A stretch of 64,000 nucleotides of DNA from positions 1 to 64,000 of the forward strand of contig CBFCZK010000003.1 in assembly GCA_965602805.1 (NCBI GenBank). The letters run 5' to 3'. The translations under genes were made by a program, and so were the position numbers. The DNA is from Thiomicrorhabdus sp965602805 (GTDB taxonomy: Bacteria; Pseudomonadota; Gammaproteobacteria; Thiomicrospirales; Thiomicrospiraceae). Below the pieces are notes generated by a model that did not search any database, had not been told where the DNA came from, and saw nothing but the letters and a program-made list of their open reading frames with translations. Positions 44,994-53,507 of this stretch are shown piece by piece. How positions within the stretch are numbered: the first letter of the stretch is position 1; the number at the start of each line of letters is the position of its first letter.

Positions 44994-46127
44994 ATGAGCT
45001 GCAAAGATCAACACACCTATTCTACCTTTTGTCGTTCTCCAAACGACGCGATGAAGGAGCCGATGTTTTTTGGTCAAAACGTCAATGTTGCACGTTACGA
45101 TCAACAAAAATATCCTATTTTTGAAAAATTGATTGAGAAACAACTGAGTTTCTTTTGGCGTCCTGAAGAAGTGGATTTATCAAGTGATCGCAGTGAATAT
45201 GCTGACCTTCCAGATAATGAGCAGCATATTTTCATCAGCAACCTTAAGTATCAAACCTTGCTGGATTCGGTACAAGGCCGCTCGCCTAACGTGGCTTTAC
45301 TGCCATTAGTGTCTATTCCTGAACTGGAAACGTGGATTGAAACTTGGTCGTTTTCTGAGACCATTCACAGCCGTTCATACACGCATATCATTCGTAATAT
45401 CGTGGCTGATCCTTCACTGATTTTTGATGATATCGTCAACAATGAAGAAATCACCAAACGTGCGGAGAGCGTGACGTTGTATTATGACAAGTTAATTGCC
45501 TTAACCAATCATATGTACGCCAATGCCATTGACCTGAGTAAAGACGATGCTTTCCGCAAGAAAATCAAAACTGCACTGTACTTAACGATTGTCTCAGTTA
45601 ATGTCTTGGAAGCTATTCGTTTCTATGTCTCTTTTGCGTGTAGTTTCTCTTTTGCAGAACGCTCCTTGATGGAAGGCAACGCTAAGGTTATCAAACTGAT
45701 TGCTCGTGATGAAGCTTTGCATTTATCAGGCACTCAGAACATGATTTTGCTATTGGCTGAAGGCAAAGACGATCCAGAAATGGCGGTGATTGCCCGTGAA
45801 GAAGAAGAAAATATTTACAACATCTTCCGTGAAGCCGCAGAGCAGGAAAAAGAGTGGGCTGACTATCTCTTTAAAAATGGCTCGATGATTGGTTTGAATG
45901 CCAGTATCTTAAAAGACTATGTGGAATACATTACCAATGTCCGCCTGAAAGCGGTTCGTCTTGAGCCAATCTTTGAATTACGCAGTAACCCACTGCCGTG
46001 GATGAACAACTGGTTAGTCAGTGATAACGTTCAGGTTGCACCGCAAGAGTCTGAAATCAGTTCTTACCTAGTAGGACAGATTGACTCTAAAGTGGACAAA
46101 GATGATTTTAGTGAGTTCTCTTTATAA
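44994..46127 (+). CDS. nrdB: class Ia ribonucleotide reductase beta subunit
   Basis: Makes the radical for ribonucleotide reduction. Iron ligands and radical Tyr are visible: Asp91, Glu122, His125 and Tyr129 (HSRSYTHII), and IARDEALHLSG later. The opening KEPMFFGQNVNVARYDQQKY and the C-terminal tail SSYLVGQIDSKVDKDDFSEF, which binds NrdA, are intact. 377 residues. No nrdA lies on either side within the window. A strong terminator follows. Confidence 0.96.
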   Translation: MSCKDQHTYSTFCRSPNDAMKEPMFFGQNVNVARYDQQKYPIFEKLIEKQLSFFWRPEEVDLSSDRSEYADLPDNEQHIFISNLKYQTLLDSVQGRSPNVALLPLVSIPELETWIETWSFSETIHSRSYTHIIRNIVADPSLIFDDIVNNEEITKRAESVTLYYDKLIALTNHMYANAIDLSKDDAFRKKIKTALYLTIVSVNVLEAIRFYVSFACSFSFAERSLMEGNAKVIKLIARDEALHLSGTQNMILLLAEGKDDPEMAVIAREEEENIYNIFREAAEQEKEWADYLFKNGSMIGLNASILKDYVEYITNVRLKAVRLEPIFELRSNPLPWMNNWLVSDNVQVAPQESEISSYLVGQIDSKVDKDDFSEFSL

Positions 46128-46163
46128 GAGATTTTCACTAAGCTAAGAATCAATAGCTCCAAT

Positions 46164-46204
46164 AAAAAAGCCGCATAAAAGGACTCCTTTTATGCGGCTT
46201 TTTT
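46164..46204. terminator. bidirectional terminator
   Basis: AAAAAAGCCGCATAAAAGG and its exact complement around ACT: a 19-bp stem with A and T tracts on both sides, between convergent nrdB and the secreted protein gene. Confidence 0.9.
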
Positions 46205-46229
46205 AGTTCTCATCGCGCTAACAATCGAT

Positions 46230-46284
46230 TTGACCAGGCCTGGCATGTCCTGCGGCTTTACAAAACCCTGTGAGCGCAGGGTCA
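46230..46284 (+). repeat. 55-bp repeat, copy 2
   Basis: Matches 137-191 with three differences. Here the tail ACCCTG-TGAGCG-CAGGGT forms a clean six-pair hairpin, while the first copy has lost two of those pairs. Confidence 0.85.
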
Positions 46285-46298
46285 CTTTCAAAAGCTGC

Positions 46299-46880
46299 TT
46301 ATCGGCAAATAGACTCATTAGGTGTCAGTAACGTTTTTAAGCCTTGTAATGAAAAGGGGTACTGCTTTTCACCAAAACCGCGATGTTTTAAGGTGATTTC
46401 GATTGATTGGCCTGCTTTTAACTGGGTTAACAGTGTTTGATAAGCCGTTTGCATCGCCCCCATGGTTTTGACCTGACCGCTGTCTAACTCCAGACGGACT
46501 TTATTAGAATATTCATCTGCGGTATCTGTAGGTTTTAGAATTCCTTGCAAAGCAATCGCTGTAGCACTCTCCTTACCATCAATCTGATAGTGTACTGTTA
46601 ACAGGCGTGGTAAATCCATCAGGACTTCATCGTTGAACAACAACACTTCCAACATCGGAAACGGCGACATGTGTGAGCAGGTCAGTCCCAAATAGACATC
46701 TTTATCCGGTACTTTAGTGAACAACTCAAGATCGTCTAACTGCCCTTGTGAATCGGTATAAAGCGTTAGGTGAAAATCACCCTGCGTTTGCGTCGTTTTA
46801 GCGGCAAGCGCGCTATCCCCGAGAATCATTAGACTGGCTGTGAAAAGACTCAGACCCATCCATTGGTTAAATTTCTGCAT
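46299..46880 (-). CDS. secreted protein, function unknown
   Basis: 193 residues with a signal peptide ending near ALAA/KTT (about 27). The rest is beta-rich and unrecognised (DFHLTLYTDSQGQLDDLELF, LPRLLTVHYQIDGKE), with two cysteines (LTCSHM and SICR) that could form a disulfide after export. Lies downstream of parE on the same strand but beyond a terminator, so probably has its own promoter. Confidence 0.65.
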   Translation of the reverse strand: MQKFNQWMGLSLFTASLMILGDSALAAKTTQTQGDFHLTLYTDSQGQLDDLELFTKVPDKDVYLGLTCSHMSPFPMLEVLLFNDEVLMDLPRLLTVHYQIDGKESATAIALQGILKPTDTADEYSNKVRLELDSGQVKTMGAMQTAYQTLLTQLKAGQSIEITLKHRGFGEKQYPFSLQGLKTLLTPNESICR

Positions 46881-46923
46881 GCTCTAAAACCCTTATTAGA
46901 TTAGCCAACTTAAAAAAATATCG

Positions 46924-46947
46924 TAAAAAAGCCCCTAAAAAGGGGCT
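46924..46947 (-). terminator. parE terminator
   Basis: AGCCCCT and AGGGGCT around AAAA; the adjacent A run becomes a U tract on the minus transcript. Confidence 0.8.
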
Positions 46948-46980
46948 CGAACAAATTCGACAACCGTGTTGTAAAAGCCG

Positions 46981-48867
46981 TTAAACTTCGGCCAAATCAC
47001 CTTTATCTTCCAACCAACTTTTACGATCGCTGGAGCGTTTTTTGGCCAATAACATATCCATCATTTCATTTACCACGCTATGGTCACTCAACTGTAATTG
47101 CAGCAAACGTCGACTCTCTGGCAACATGGTGGTTTCGCGTAACTGCGGAGGATTCATCTCACCCAAACCTTTGAATCGGGTAACTGAAATCTTGCCTGGT
47201 AGCTTTTCCGCTTCAATGCGGTCTAAGATACCTTGGCGCTCGGCTTCATCCAAGGCGTAAAAAACTTTTTTACCGACATCTACGCGATACAACGGTGGCA
47301 TAGCGACAAAAATATGCCCCTGCTCAACCAATGGCGTGTAATGACGGACAAACAGCGCGCAAATTAAGGTCGCTATATGCAGCCCATCAGAATCCGCATC
47401 GGCCAGAATACAAATTTTACCGTAACGTAGTCCAGAGATATCATCCGACCCCGGATCGACACCGATAGCCACACTAATATCGTGAATTTCTTGCGAGGCC
47501 AATACTTGACCCGACTCGACTTCCCAAGTATTTAAGATTTTGCCACGCAACGGCATAATCGCTTGAAAGTTTTTATCACGAGCTTGTTTGGCAGAACCTC
47601 CCGCAGAGTCACCCTCTACCAAAAATAGTTCGGTACGGGTTAAATCAGTATCGGTACAATCGGCTAATTTACCTGGCAAAGCCGGCCCTGAAGTAATCTT
47701 TTTACGCGTTATTTTTTTGGCTTTTTTACTGCGATTAGAGGCATTCTGAATCACCAAGTCGGCAATCTTTTCAGCGACTTCAGTGTGTTGATTGAGCCAT
47801 AAGCTCAAGGCATCTTTTACCACGCCAGAGATAAACGGTACGCATTCACGTGAAGATAAGCGCTCTTTGATTTGCCCTGCAAATTGCGGCTCGCGCACTT
47901 TAGCCGACAAAACAAACGCGACATTCTGCCAAGCATCTTCAGGGGTGATTTTAACGCCACGCGGAATCAGATTACGGAATTCACAAAACTCACGAATCGC
48001 ATCGGTTGCACCCGCTCGTAATCCATTAACGTGGGTTCCGCCTTGCGGCGTTGGAATTAGATTGACGTAACTTTCCATTAAGGTGTCACTCGGTTCTAAT
48101 AACCAAGTAATTGCCCAAGAAACGCCTTCATTCTCAGCATTACTTTCACCAATAAAACCTTCGATCGGCACACGCTCCAGGCCGTCTAAGGCATCATTGA
48201 GATAATCCTTTAAACCATCTTCAAAAAACCATTCAGTGGTTTCATTAGAGACTTCATCAATAAAGGTCATTCTCAGACCCGGACTCAATACGGCCTTGGC
48301 GCGTAACAGATGTTTAAGGCGTGTCAGCGCATATTTTGCGGAGTCAAAAAACTTGGCATCCGGCCAAAAACGTACAAAGGTTCCGGTATTTTTCTTACCG
48401 ACCTTGCCGGTCACCTCTAATGGCGATAATACTTCACCATTGGCAAAGCTGATGGCGTGTATTTGACTATCACGGCGAATGACAATCTCGACCTTGTTAG
48501 ACAAGGCATTGACCACCGAGATACCGACACCGTGTAAACCACCGGAAAACTGATAGGCCTTATTGGAGAATTTTCCACCTGCATGCAGACGAGTCATAAT
48601 AACTTCTACACCAGAAACGCCCTCTTCCGGATGAATATCAACCGGCATGCCCCGACCATTATCCAACACACTCATCGAGCCATCCGCATAATGCGTCACG
48701 GTAATATCGTTGGCAAACCCAGCGATGGCTTCATCGACACTGTTATCGATAACTTCTTGAGCAAGATGGTTAGGGCGAGTCGTATCGGTATACATCCCAG
48801 GGCGTTTTCGTACTGGATCTAACCCTGTTAAGACTTCGATTTCCGAGGCATTGTAGTTTTCACTCAC
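46981..48867 (-). CDS. parE: DNA topoisomerase IV subunit B
   Basis: ATPase subunit partnering ParC. The GHKL ATP site starts with VIDNSVDEAIAG and DNGRGMPVD, and HAGGKFSNKAYQFSGGLHGVG is the lid. TOPRIM motifs are LFLVEGDSAGGSAKQARD and ILADADSDGLHIATL. Length 628 and the ending SDRKSWLEDKGDLAEV fit ParE rather than GyrB, which is longer. Divergent from pdxH. Confidence 0.96.
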   Translation of the reverse strand: MSENYNASEIEVLTGLDPVRKRPGMYTDTTRPNHLAQEVIDNSVDEAIAGFANDITVTHYADGSMSVLDNGRGMPVDIHPEEGVSGVEVIMTRLHAGGKFSNKAYQFSGGLHGVGISVVNALSNKVEIVIRRDSQIHAISFANGEVLSPLEVTGKVGKKNTGTFVRFWPDAKFFDSAKYALTRLKHLLRAKAVLSPGLRMTFIDEVSNETTEWFFEDGLKDYLNDALDGLERVPIEGFIGESNAENEGVSWAITWLLEPSDTLMESYVNLIPTPQGGTHVNGLRAGATDAIREFCEFRNLIPRGVKITPEDAWQNVAFVLSAKVREPQFAGQIKERLSSRECVPFISGVVKDALSLWLNQHTEVAEKIADLVIQNASNRSKKAKKITRKKITSGPALPGKLADCTDTDLTRTELFLVEGDSAGGSAKQARDKNFQAIMPLRGKILNTWEVESGQVLASQEIHDISVAIGVDPGSDDISGLRYGKICILADADSDGLHIATLICALFVRHYTPLVEQGHIFVAMPPLYRVDVGKKVFYALDEAERQGILDRIEAEKLPGKISVTRFKGLGEMNPPQLRETTMLPESRRLLQLQLSDHSVVNEMMDMLLAKKRSSDRKSWLEDKGDLAEV

Positions 48868-49035
48868 AGTGAAGACTCCTAGTGATAAAATGAGGGTATT
48901 ATTGTAATTTAACCTTATTAATTAACTAAGGCAGACCTTTTGCGGAACCGAGGCGGTAAGATGGGAATCTTACTCAAATATTAGCCTCAAACATCTGTTC
49001 CGTGCAAAGATTTCCTGGAATCATATCATATTATT

Positions 49036-49722
49036 ATGCCAAATCGAGATTACCATCAAGAGCGCCGTGAGTATCAATATTCAGGGCTAAGCAAAGCACA
49101 ATTACAGACCTCTCCTTTTAGTCAATTCACTCAGTGGATGGACGAAGCCATGCAGGCGACGGTCAAGGATGCAACCGCCATGTCGGTGGCGACGGTTGAC
49201 GCTAACGGTCAACCCCATAGCCGTGTTGTTCTGCTCAAAGAGTTCAATCAAAATGGTTTTGTGTTCTACACCCATTATGAGAGCGACAAGGGTCAGCAAA
49301 TCATCGACAACCCCAAAGCAGCGCTACTGTTCTTTTGGCCCGAACTGGATCGCCAAATTCGAATCGAAGGTGTATTAACGAAAACGTCTGTAAAAGAGTC
49401 TGAAACCTACTTCCATTCACGACCTAAAGACAGCCAATTAGCCGCTTTTACTTCTTCACAGAGTCATGAAATGGACAGTCGTGCAGCACTTGAGAGTGCC
49501 TTTGCTGAAAATGCCGAACGCTTTGCCAACAGCAAAGTGCCACACCCACCGCATTGGGGTGGTTATCGACTAACGGCTCATAAATTTGAATTTTGGCAAG
49601 GTCGCCCGAACCGTTTGCATGATCGTTTCACTTATACACTTGAAACGCCTGTTGAAAACAGTGATGAAAAGGCTTCAACAGAAACTGACCAGGCCTGGTC
49701 AGTTTCACGCCTATCTCCTTAA
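49036..49722 (+). CDS. pdxH: pyridoxamine 5'-phosphate oxidase
   Basis: FMN enzyme making pyridoxal phosphate. Signatures are ATVDANGQPHSRVVLLKEF, FVFYTHYESDKGQQI, FFWPELDRQIRIEG and WGGYRLTAHKFEFWQGRPNR with LHDRFTY; the end WSVSRLSP corresponds to the usual W-x-x-x-RL-P. A polar insert (about 205-217) precedes DQAWS, which is encoded by a 26-bp perfect palindrome. 228 residues. 62 bp upstream of ung. Confidence 0.96.
   Translation: MPNRDYHQERREYQYSGLSKAQLQTSPFSQFTQWMDEAMQATVKDATAMSVATVDANGQPHSRVVLLKEFNQNGFVFYTHYESDKGQQIIDNPKAALLFFWPELDRQIRIEGVLTKTSVKESETYFHSRPKDSQLAAFTSSQSHEMDSRAALESAFAENAERFANSKVPHPPHWGGYRLTAHKFEFWQGRPNRLHDRFTYTLETPVENSDEKASTETDQAWSVSRLSP
49681..49706. repeat. 26-bp perfect palindrome in the end of pdxH
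   Basis: GAAACTGACCAGG followed by its exact complement: the longest version of the dispersed palindrome here, ending 16 bp before the stop codon. Confidence 0.9.
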
Positions 49723-49784
49723 ACCTGACTCTTTAAGACTTAGCCGTAAATGGCTTAGTTGATAAACTTAATAGAAATGAATTG

Positions 49785-50468
49785 ATGATGCAAAATACCT
49801 TAGAATCGAGCTGGCTTGAAATCTTAAAGGATGAATTCAGTAAGCCTTATATGCTGGCCTTAACCCAATTCTTAGAAACTGAGTTGAATTCACATAAAGT
49901 CATTCTACCGCCTCAAAACCTGTGGTTCAATGCTTTAAACAGTACCCCTTTAAATCTGGTTAAAGTAGTTATTTTAGGCCAAGACCCTTATCCAACCATC
50001 GGTCACGCACACGGTTTATGCTTTTCAGTATTGCCAGACGTAAAACCTCTGCCGAAATCATTACTGAATATTAACAAAGAACTGCTCAGTGACCTTCAGG
50101 TCGATAATAGCCACACAGGTTATTTACAACCTTGGGCGCAACAAGGAGTATTACTCCTTAATGCGGTATTAACGGTTGAAGCAGGCCAAGCCAATGCGCA
50201 TCAAAACAAAGGTTGGGAAAAATTCACCGATGCCATTATTCAGACCATCAATCAGCACAACGAAAACTGTGTGTTTATTTTATGGGGTGCTTACGCACAG
50301 AAAAAAGGCAAAATGATTGATCGAGATAGACACCTCGTTATTGAGAGCCCACACCCATCACCACTTTCTGCTTATCGTGGTTTTTTTGGCAGCCGGCCTT
50401 TTTCGAAAACCAATGACTATCTGCAATCTCATAATAAACGCCCTATTAACTGGCAACTTCCTCAGTAA
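49785..50468 (+). CDS. ung: uracil-DNA glycosylase
   Basis: Removes uracil from DNA. Active-site motif GQDPYPTIGHAHGLCFS holds the catalytic Asp, and HPSPLSAYRGFFGSRPFSKTN holds the His and the DNA-intercalation loop. LLLNAVLTVEAGQANAH lies between. A TTG start at 49782 is possible, but the ATG at 49785 is preferred. About 227 residues. Confidence 0.96.
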   Translation: MMQNTLESSWLEILKDEFSKPYMLALTQFLETELNSHKVILPPQNLWFNALNSTPLNLVKVVILGQDPYPTIGHAHGLCFSVLPDVKPLPKSLLNINKELLSDLQVDNSHTGYLQPWAQQGVLLLNAVLTVEAGQANAHQNKGWEKFTDAIIQTINQHNENCVFILWGAYAQKKGKMIDRDRHLVIESPHPSPLSAYRGFFGSRPFSKTNDYLQSHNKRPINWQLPQ

Positions 50469-50501
50469 CGTCCTAGGTAAGTTTGGCTTTGCGCACAAGT
50501 C

Positions 50502-51050
50502 ATGGAAAAAACGGTCAACTCCATGCAGGATATTCAAAACTCCAGTTTACGCATCAGTGAAATTGTCAGCATGATTGACAGCATCGCTTTCCAAACGAAC
50601 TTACTGGCTTTGAATGCGGCGGTAGAAGCGGCTCGCGCAGGGGAACAAGGGCGTGGTTTCGCAGTGATTGCTTCTGAAGTGCGCAATCTCGCGCAAAAAT
50701 CAGCGGACTCTGCCAAGCAGATTAGAGACCTAATCGATGTGGTGGTTAATCAAGTCAATCACGGTGCAGATCAATTGAATCGTACCAATGTAACCTTTGA
50801 AAAGATTCATGTCAGCGTACAAACCGTTAATGAAATCGTGGGCAGCATATCTCACAGTACCATTGAACAGTCTCTTGGAATTCAGCAGATGAACCAAAAT
50901 ATTGCTGAACTCGATCAAGGCATTCAACAGAATTCCCTGCTGGTTGAAAAGACCTGTGAGCAATCCTTTAAGTTGCTAGAACAGTCGCAAACCTTACAAA
51001 GTGAAGTCGGACTTTTTCAAGTCTCCGGAAGTAAAAACCTTTTAAACTGA
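50502..51050 (+). pseudogene. chemoreceptor signalling-domain fragment
   Basis: 182 residues containing only the distal half of a receptor signalling domain: tip IDSIAFQTNLLALNAAVEAA, RAGEQGRGFAVIASEVRNLA, then the C-terminal helix with adaptation-like sites and FKLLEQSQTLQSEV. There is no sensor, membrane segment, HAMP or N-terminal half of the hairpin. It begins 33 bp after ung with no good ribosome site. I read it as a remnant of a deleted receptor gene. A short soluble signalling protein is possible but would lack half of the coiled coil. Confidence 0.65.
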
Positions 51051-51081
51051 TGTTTTACAAAACCATCAACAATCAAGCTGT

Positions 51082-51765
51082 TCACTCAACCAAGCGCGCT
51101 TGAAAACGAGCGCTAATCAACACTTCTACCCGCCGATTTTGATCTTTACCTGCCTTGATTTCATTGGATGCAATGGGTTGAAACTGCCCGTAGCCCGATA
51201 CTGAAAATAGATTCGCCGATAATGCGCTCGCAACATAGAGTTGCTGCATTACCGCTTGTGCTCGCATCGTGCTTAAGAACCAGTTGTTACGCAGTCTCGA
51301 TCTTGGATCAATTGCATCATTATCCGTATGGCCTGCAATCGTAACGTCTGCATACCACTCGTAACCTTCCGCCTTCGCTTGCTGAATGACCTCTGCACTA
51401 TCGACAAGCTGCTCAAGCTTTAATATCGGGATATTCGGCAATAATTGACCAATCACCCGCAATTCTGTTGATAATTTCTCTGAGGGCTCAAAACCGCCAC
51501 TGAGAAAGGCATTTGCATGGTTAATGGTGAGTAAGATACCGTTGGCATTGCGGCTGGCGCGCACCACTGTCAAATTTTGCTTATCCATCTCATCCTGCAA
51601 CAGCACATAAGAGTCCGTTACCTGCTTATCCACCCAAACCTGAACTTTAGAGACTTCACTCTTATTGATGATAATCATCATAATAAAAAAAGTAATAAGT
51701 AAGGTCATGACATCCCCAAAAGCCAATAACCAGGAACTTTTTGCCCGCTCCTCTGCCACACTCAT
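51082..51765 (-). CDS. MotB-like stator subunit with ion-binding Asp
   Basis: 227 residues. One N-terminal transmembrane helix (about 12-33) carries the critical Asp18 in W-LLAFG-D-VMTLLITFF. The C-terminal OmpA-like domain is complete (IAGHTDNDAIDPRSRLRNNW, LSTMRAQAVMQQLY, DQNRRVEVLI), so it should bind peptidoglycan. Its start overlaps the stop of the other MotB-like gene by four bases (51762-51765). It is the third gene of a three-gene motor operon. Confidence 0.85.
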   Translation of the reverse strand: MSVAEERAKSSWLLAFGDVMTLLITFFIMMIIINKSEVSKVQVWVDKQVTDSYVLLQDEMDKQNLTVVRASRNANGILLTINHANAFLSGGFEPSEKLSTELRVIGQLLPNIPILKLEQLVDSAEVIQQAKAEGYEWYADVTIAGHTDNDAIDPRSRLRNNWFLSTMRAQAVMQQLYVASALSANLFSVSGYGQFQPIASNEIKAGKDQNRRVEVLISARFQARLVE

Positions 51766-52598
51766 AACGGCTCCTCTCTTGCTGCTGGATTTGGATTAAC
51801 GCTTGGAGTGACGACAGATATTATGCTCTGAGAAGACTTTGTTTTAAGCTGTGGCAGTAGATATATTTCGACTCTACGATTTTCGTCTGCAGTGCTCTCT
51901 TCGAGCAGGTTATGAAAACTGCCATAACCGGCCATCGCAAACTGTGACTCTGGCAAGCCAGTATACAACCGTAATAACTTCATCATGGCATAGGCTCGAA
52001 AGGTACTAAGCTCTACGTTATTCTCAAAAAGTGCCGTGGCTGCCAAAGGCCGGGAGTCAGTATGACCTTCGACTCGAACCACTAAGGCGACTTCAAATCC
52101 TGCGACTTCAATGCCATGAACTAATTTCTGATGTCTTTGCGTAAAGTCTTCTAATGATAAGCTCTGCAGTAACTCAGAGATGCCTCTTATATAAGGCAGA
52201 TAACGGGGATTAAGCTGGGCGCGCGCCGAGGTAAATAGCGACTGATTAGGAACTGTTTGAGGATTGAAGGTTAATCGAACGCCTTTGCTTAACGTATTTT
52301 CCACCGCTAACCAACTCAAGCCTCGTTGTTGAGATTGATACAACGTCTCTTTATAGAGTTGATTGACCAATTTTTGATAGTTGCGTTTAGGCGTCGAGCT
52401 TTCAAGTTCAACCTGAGTAATAATTAAGACAAAAAAGGCTAACAGAGAGGTGAATAGAGCAATGTAAGTTAACAGCCAAACACGGGAGCCTTTAATCCGC
52501 TTAATTTGCTGCGTTTCAGAACTGACCAGGCCTGGTGACTTTGAAATAGCCTTTTTGCCGGTTGAATTTGTTAACCTAGAAAGCAACAATAACGACAT
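51762..52598 (-). CDS. MotB-like stator subunit lacking the Asp
   Basis: 278 residues. The single transmembrane helix (about 41-61) reads W-LLTYI-A-LFTSLLAFFVLI. By position after the conserved Trp, Ala47 replaces the ion-binding Asp of MotB; no acidic residue lies in the helix. The OmpA-like domain is complete (VRVEGHTDSRPL, LSTFRAYAMMKLLRLY, DENRRVEIYL). A cytoplasmic N-terminus of 40 residues is longer than usual and includes SPGLV encoded by a palindrome copy (52525-52536). It lies between the MotA-like gene and the Asp-bearing MotB-like gene. Confidence 0.85.
   Translation of the reverse strand: MSLLLLSRLTNSTGKKAISKSPGLVSSETQQIKRIKGSRVWLLTYIALFTSLLAFFVLIITQVELESSTPKRNYQKLVNQLYKETLYQSQQRGLSWLAVENTLSKGVRLTFNPQTVPNQSLFTSARAQLNPRYLPYIRGISELLQSLSLEDFTQRHQKLVHGIEVAGFEVALVVRVEGHTDSRPLAATALFENNVELSTFRAYAMMKLLRLYTGLPESQFAMAGYGSFHNLLEESTADENRRVEIYLLPQLKTKSSQSIISVVTPSVNPNPAAREEPL
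52525..52536. repeat. dispersed palindrome inside the MotB-like gene
   Basis: Exact ACCAGGCCTGGT, read as PGLV on the minus strand in the poorly conserved N-terminus. Confidence 0.85.
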
Positions 52599-52629
52599 AT
52601 AAAGGTCCCCCTAAGTTGATGAATCAAGG

Positions 52630-53454
52630 TTATCGCAGAGACTCTAGCTTGAGTTTGGTTTTCTCATTCACATAAGCCATTAATTGCTCTTTCATCAATA
52701 AGGTGGATTCTGATTTTTTAAGCGCAAGCACACCATGAATAATGATTTCATTGCGTAACACTTCTGCCTCGGACAACACTTTCAACTTACCGGCAATCGG
52801 CATAAACAACAGATTGGAAAACATCACGCCATAAAAAGTCGTCACCAAAGCCAAACCCATACCATTCAAGAGATTGCCCAACAGATCCTGACCACCACCA
52901 TTGTCATAAGGAGAGCCCCCTCCAGTCACTTGCGTTGTCATCATGATAATCAAGCCCATCACCGTACCCATCATGCCAAACGCCGGCGCATAAGAGGCCA
53001 TATTGCTATAGACTTCCTGGCAACTGAGATGACGTAAACGCATATTAATAAGGCGGTTATCTAAACTCTGGTGAAGGATATCTCTATCCTGATAAATCAG
53101 CATTTCAGTCAATGAAAACCTGAAAAAATTATCTTCGATTAAATCAATTCGATTTTCAATTCCAAGCAAGCCTTTTTGCTTAGAAAGGTGACTGAGGTGA
53201 ACTAACTCTTCGATGACATCATCATGAGTTGCAGGTTCTGAAGTGAGTACTTTAGTGAAACCTTTAAAAACACAGCCTACTTGTTTAAGTGGATAGTTGA
53301 TAAAAATTGCCGCAAATGTTCCGCCCAGCACTAAAACCAATCCCTGCCAGTTTAAAAACGCACTGATGAATTGGCCTTGCTGATAGTCGATCATGCTCAA
53401 TATTAAAATAATTGAGCCAATAATCAATCCAAGAATGGTTGCAAATTTGCTCAT
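52630..53454 (-). CDS. MotA/PomA-like stator subunit
   Basis: 274 residues from the ATG at 53454, preceded by GAGGAAG; the frame opens further up at 53487. Four transmembrane segments lie about 4-20, 30-48, 148-168 and 190-212. The stator prolines are in ASYAPAFGMMGTVMGLIIMM and FMPIAGKL, and the cytoplasmic loop holds charged HLSHLSKQKGLLGIENRIDLIED. It looks closer to the PomA (sodium-type) branch than the MotA at 25366. First gene of the operon with two MotB-like genes. Confidence 0.88.
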   Translation of the reverse strand: MSKFATILGLIIGSIILILSMIDYQQGQFISAFLNWQGLVLVLGGTFAAIFINYPLKQVGCVFKGFTKVLTSEPATHDDVIEELVHLSHLSKQKGLLGIENRIDLIEDNFFRFSLTEMLIYQDRDILHQSLDNRLINMRLRHLSCQEVYSNMASYAPAFGMMGTVMGLIIMMTTQVTGGGSPYDNGGGQDLLGNLLNGMGLALVTTFYGVMFSNLLFMPIAGKLKVLSEAEVLRNEIIIHGVLALKKSESTLLMKEQLMAYVNEKTKLKLESLR

Positions 53455-53507
53455 GGCTTCCTCGTTGAGATCGCTACAGGACTTCATCCTGATTTAGGTG
53501 GAAATTT

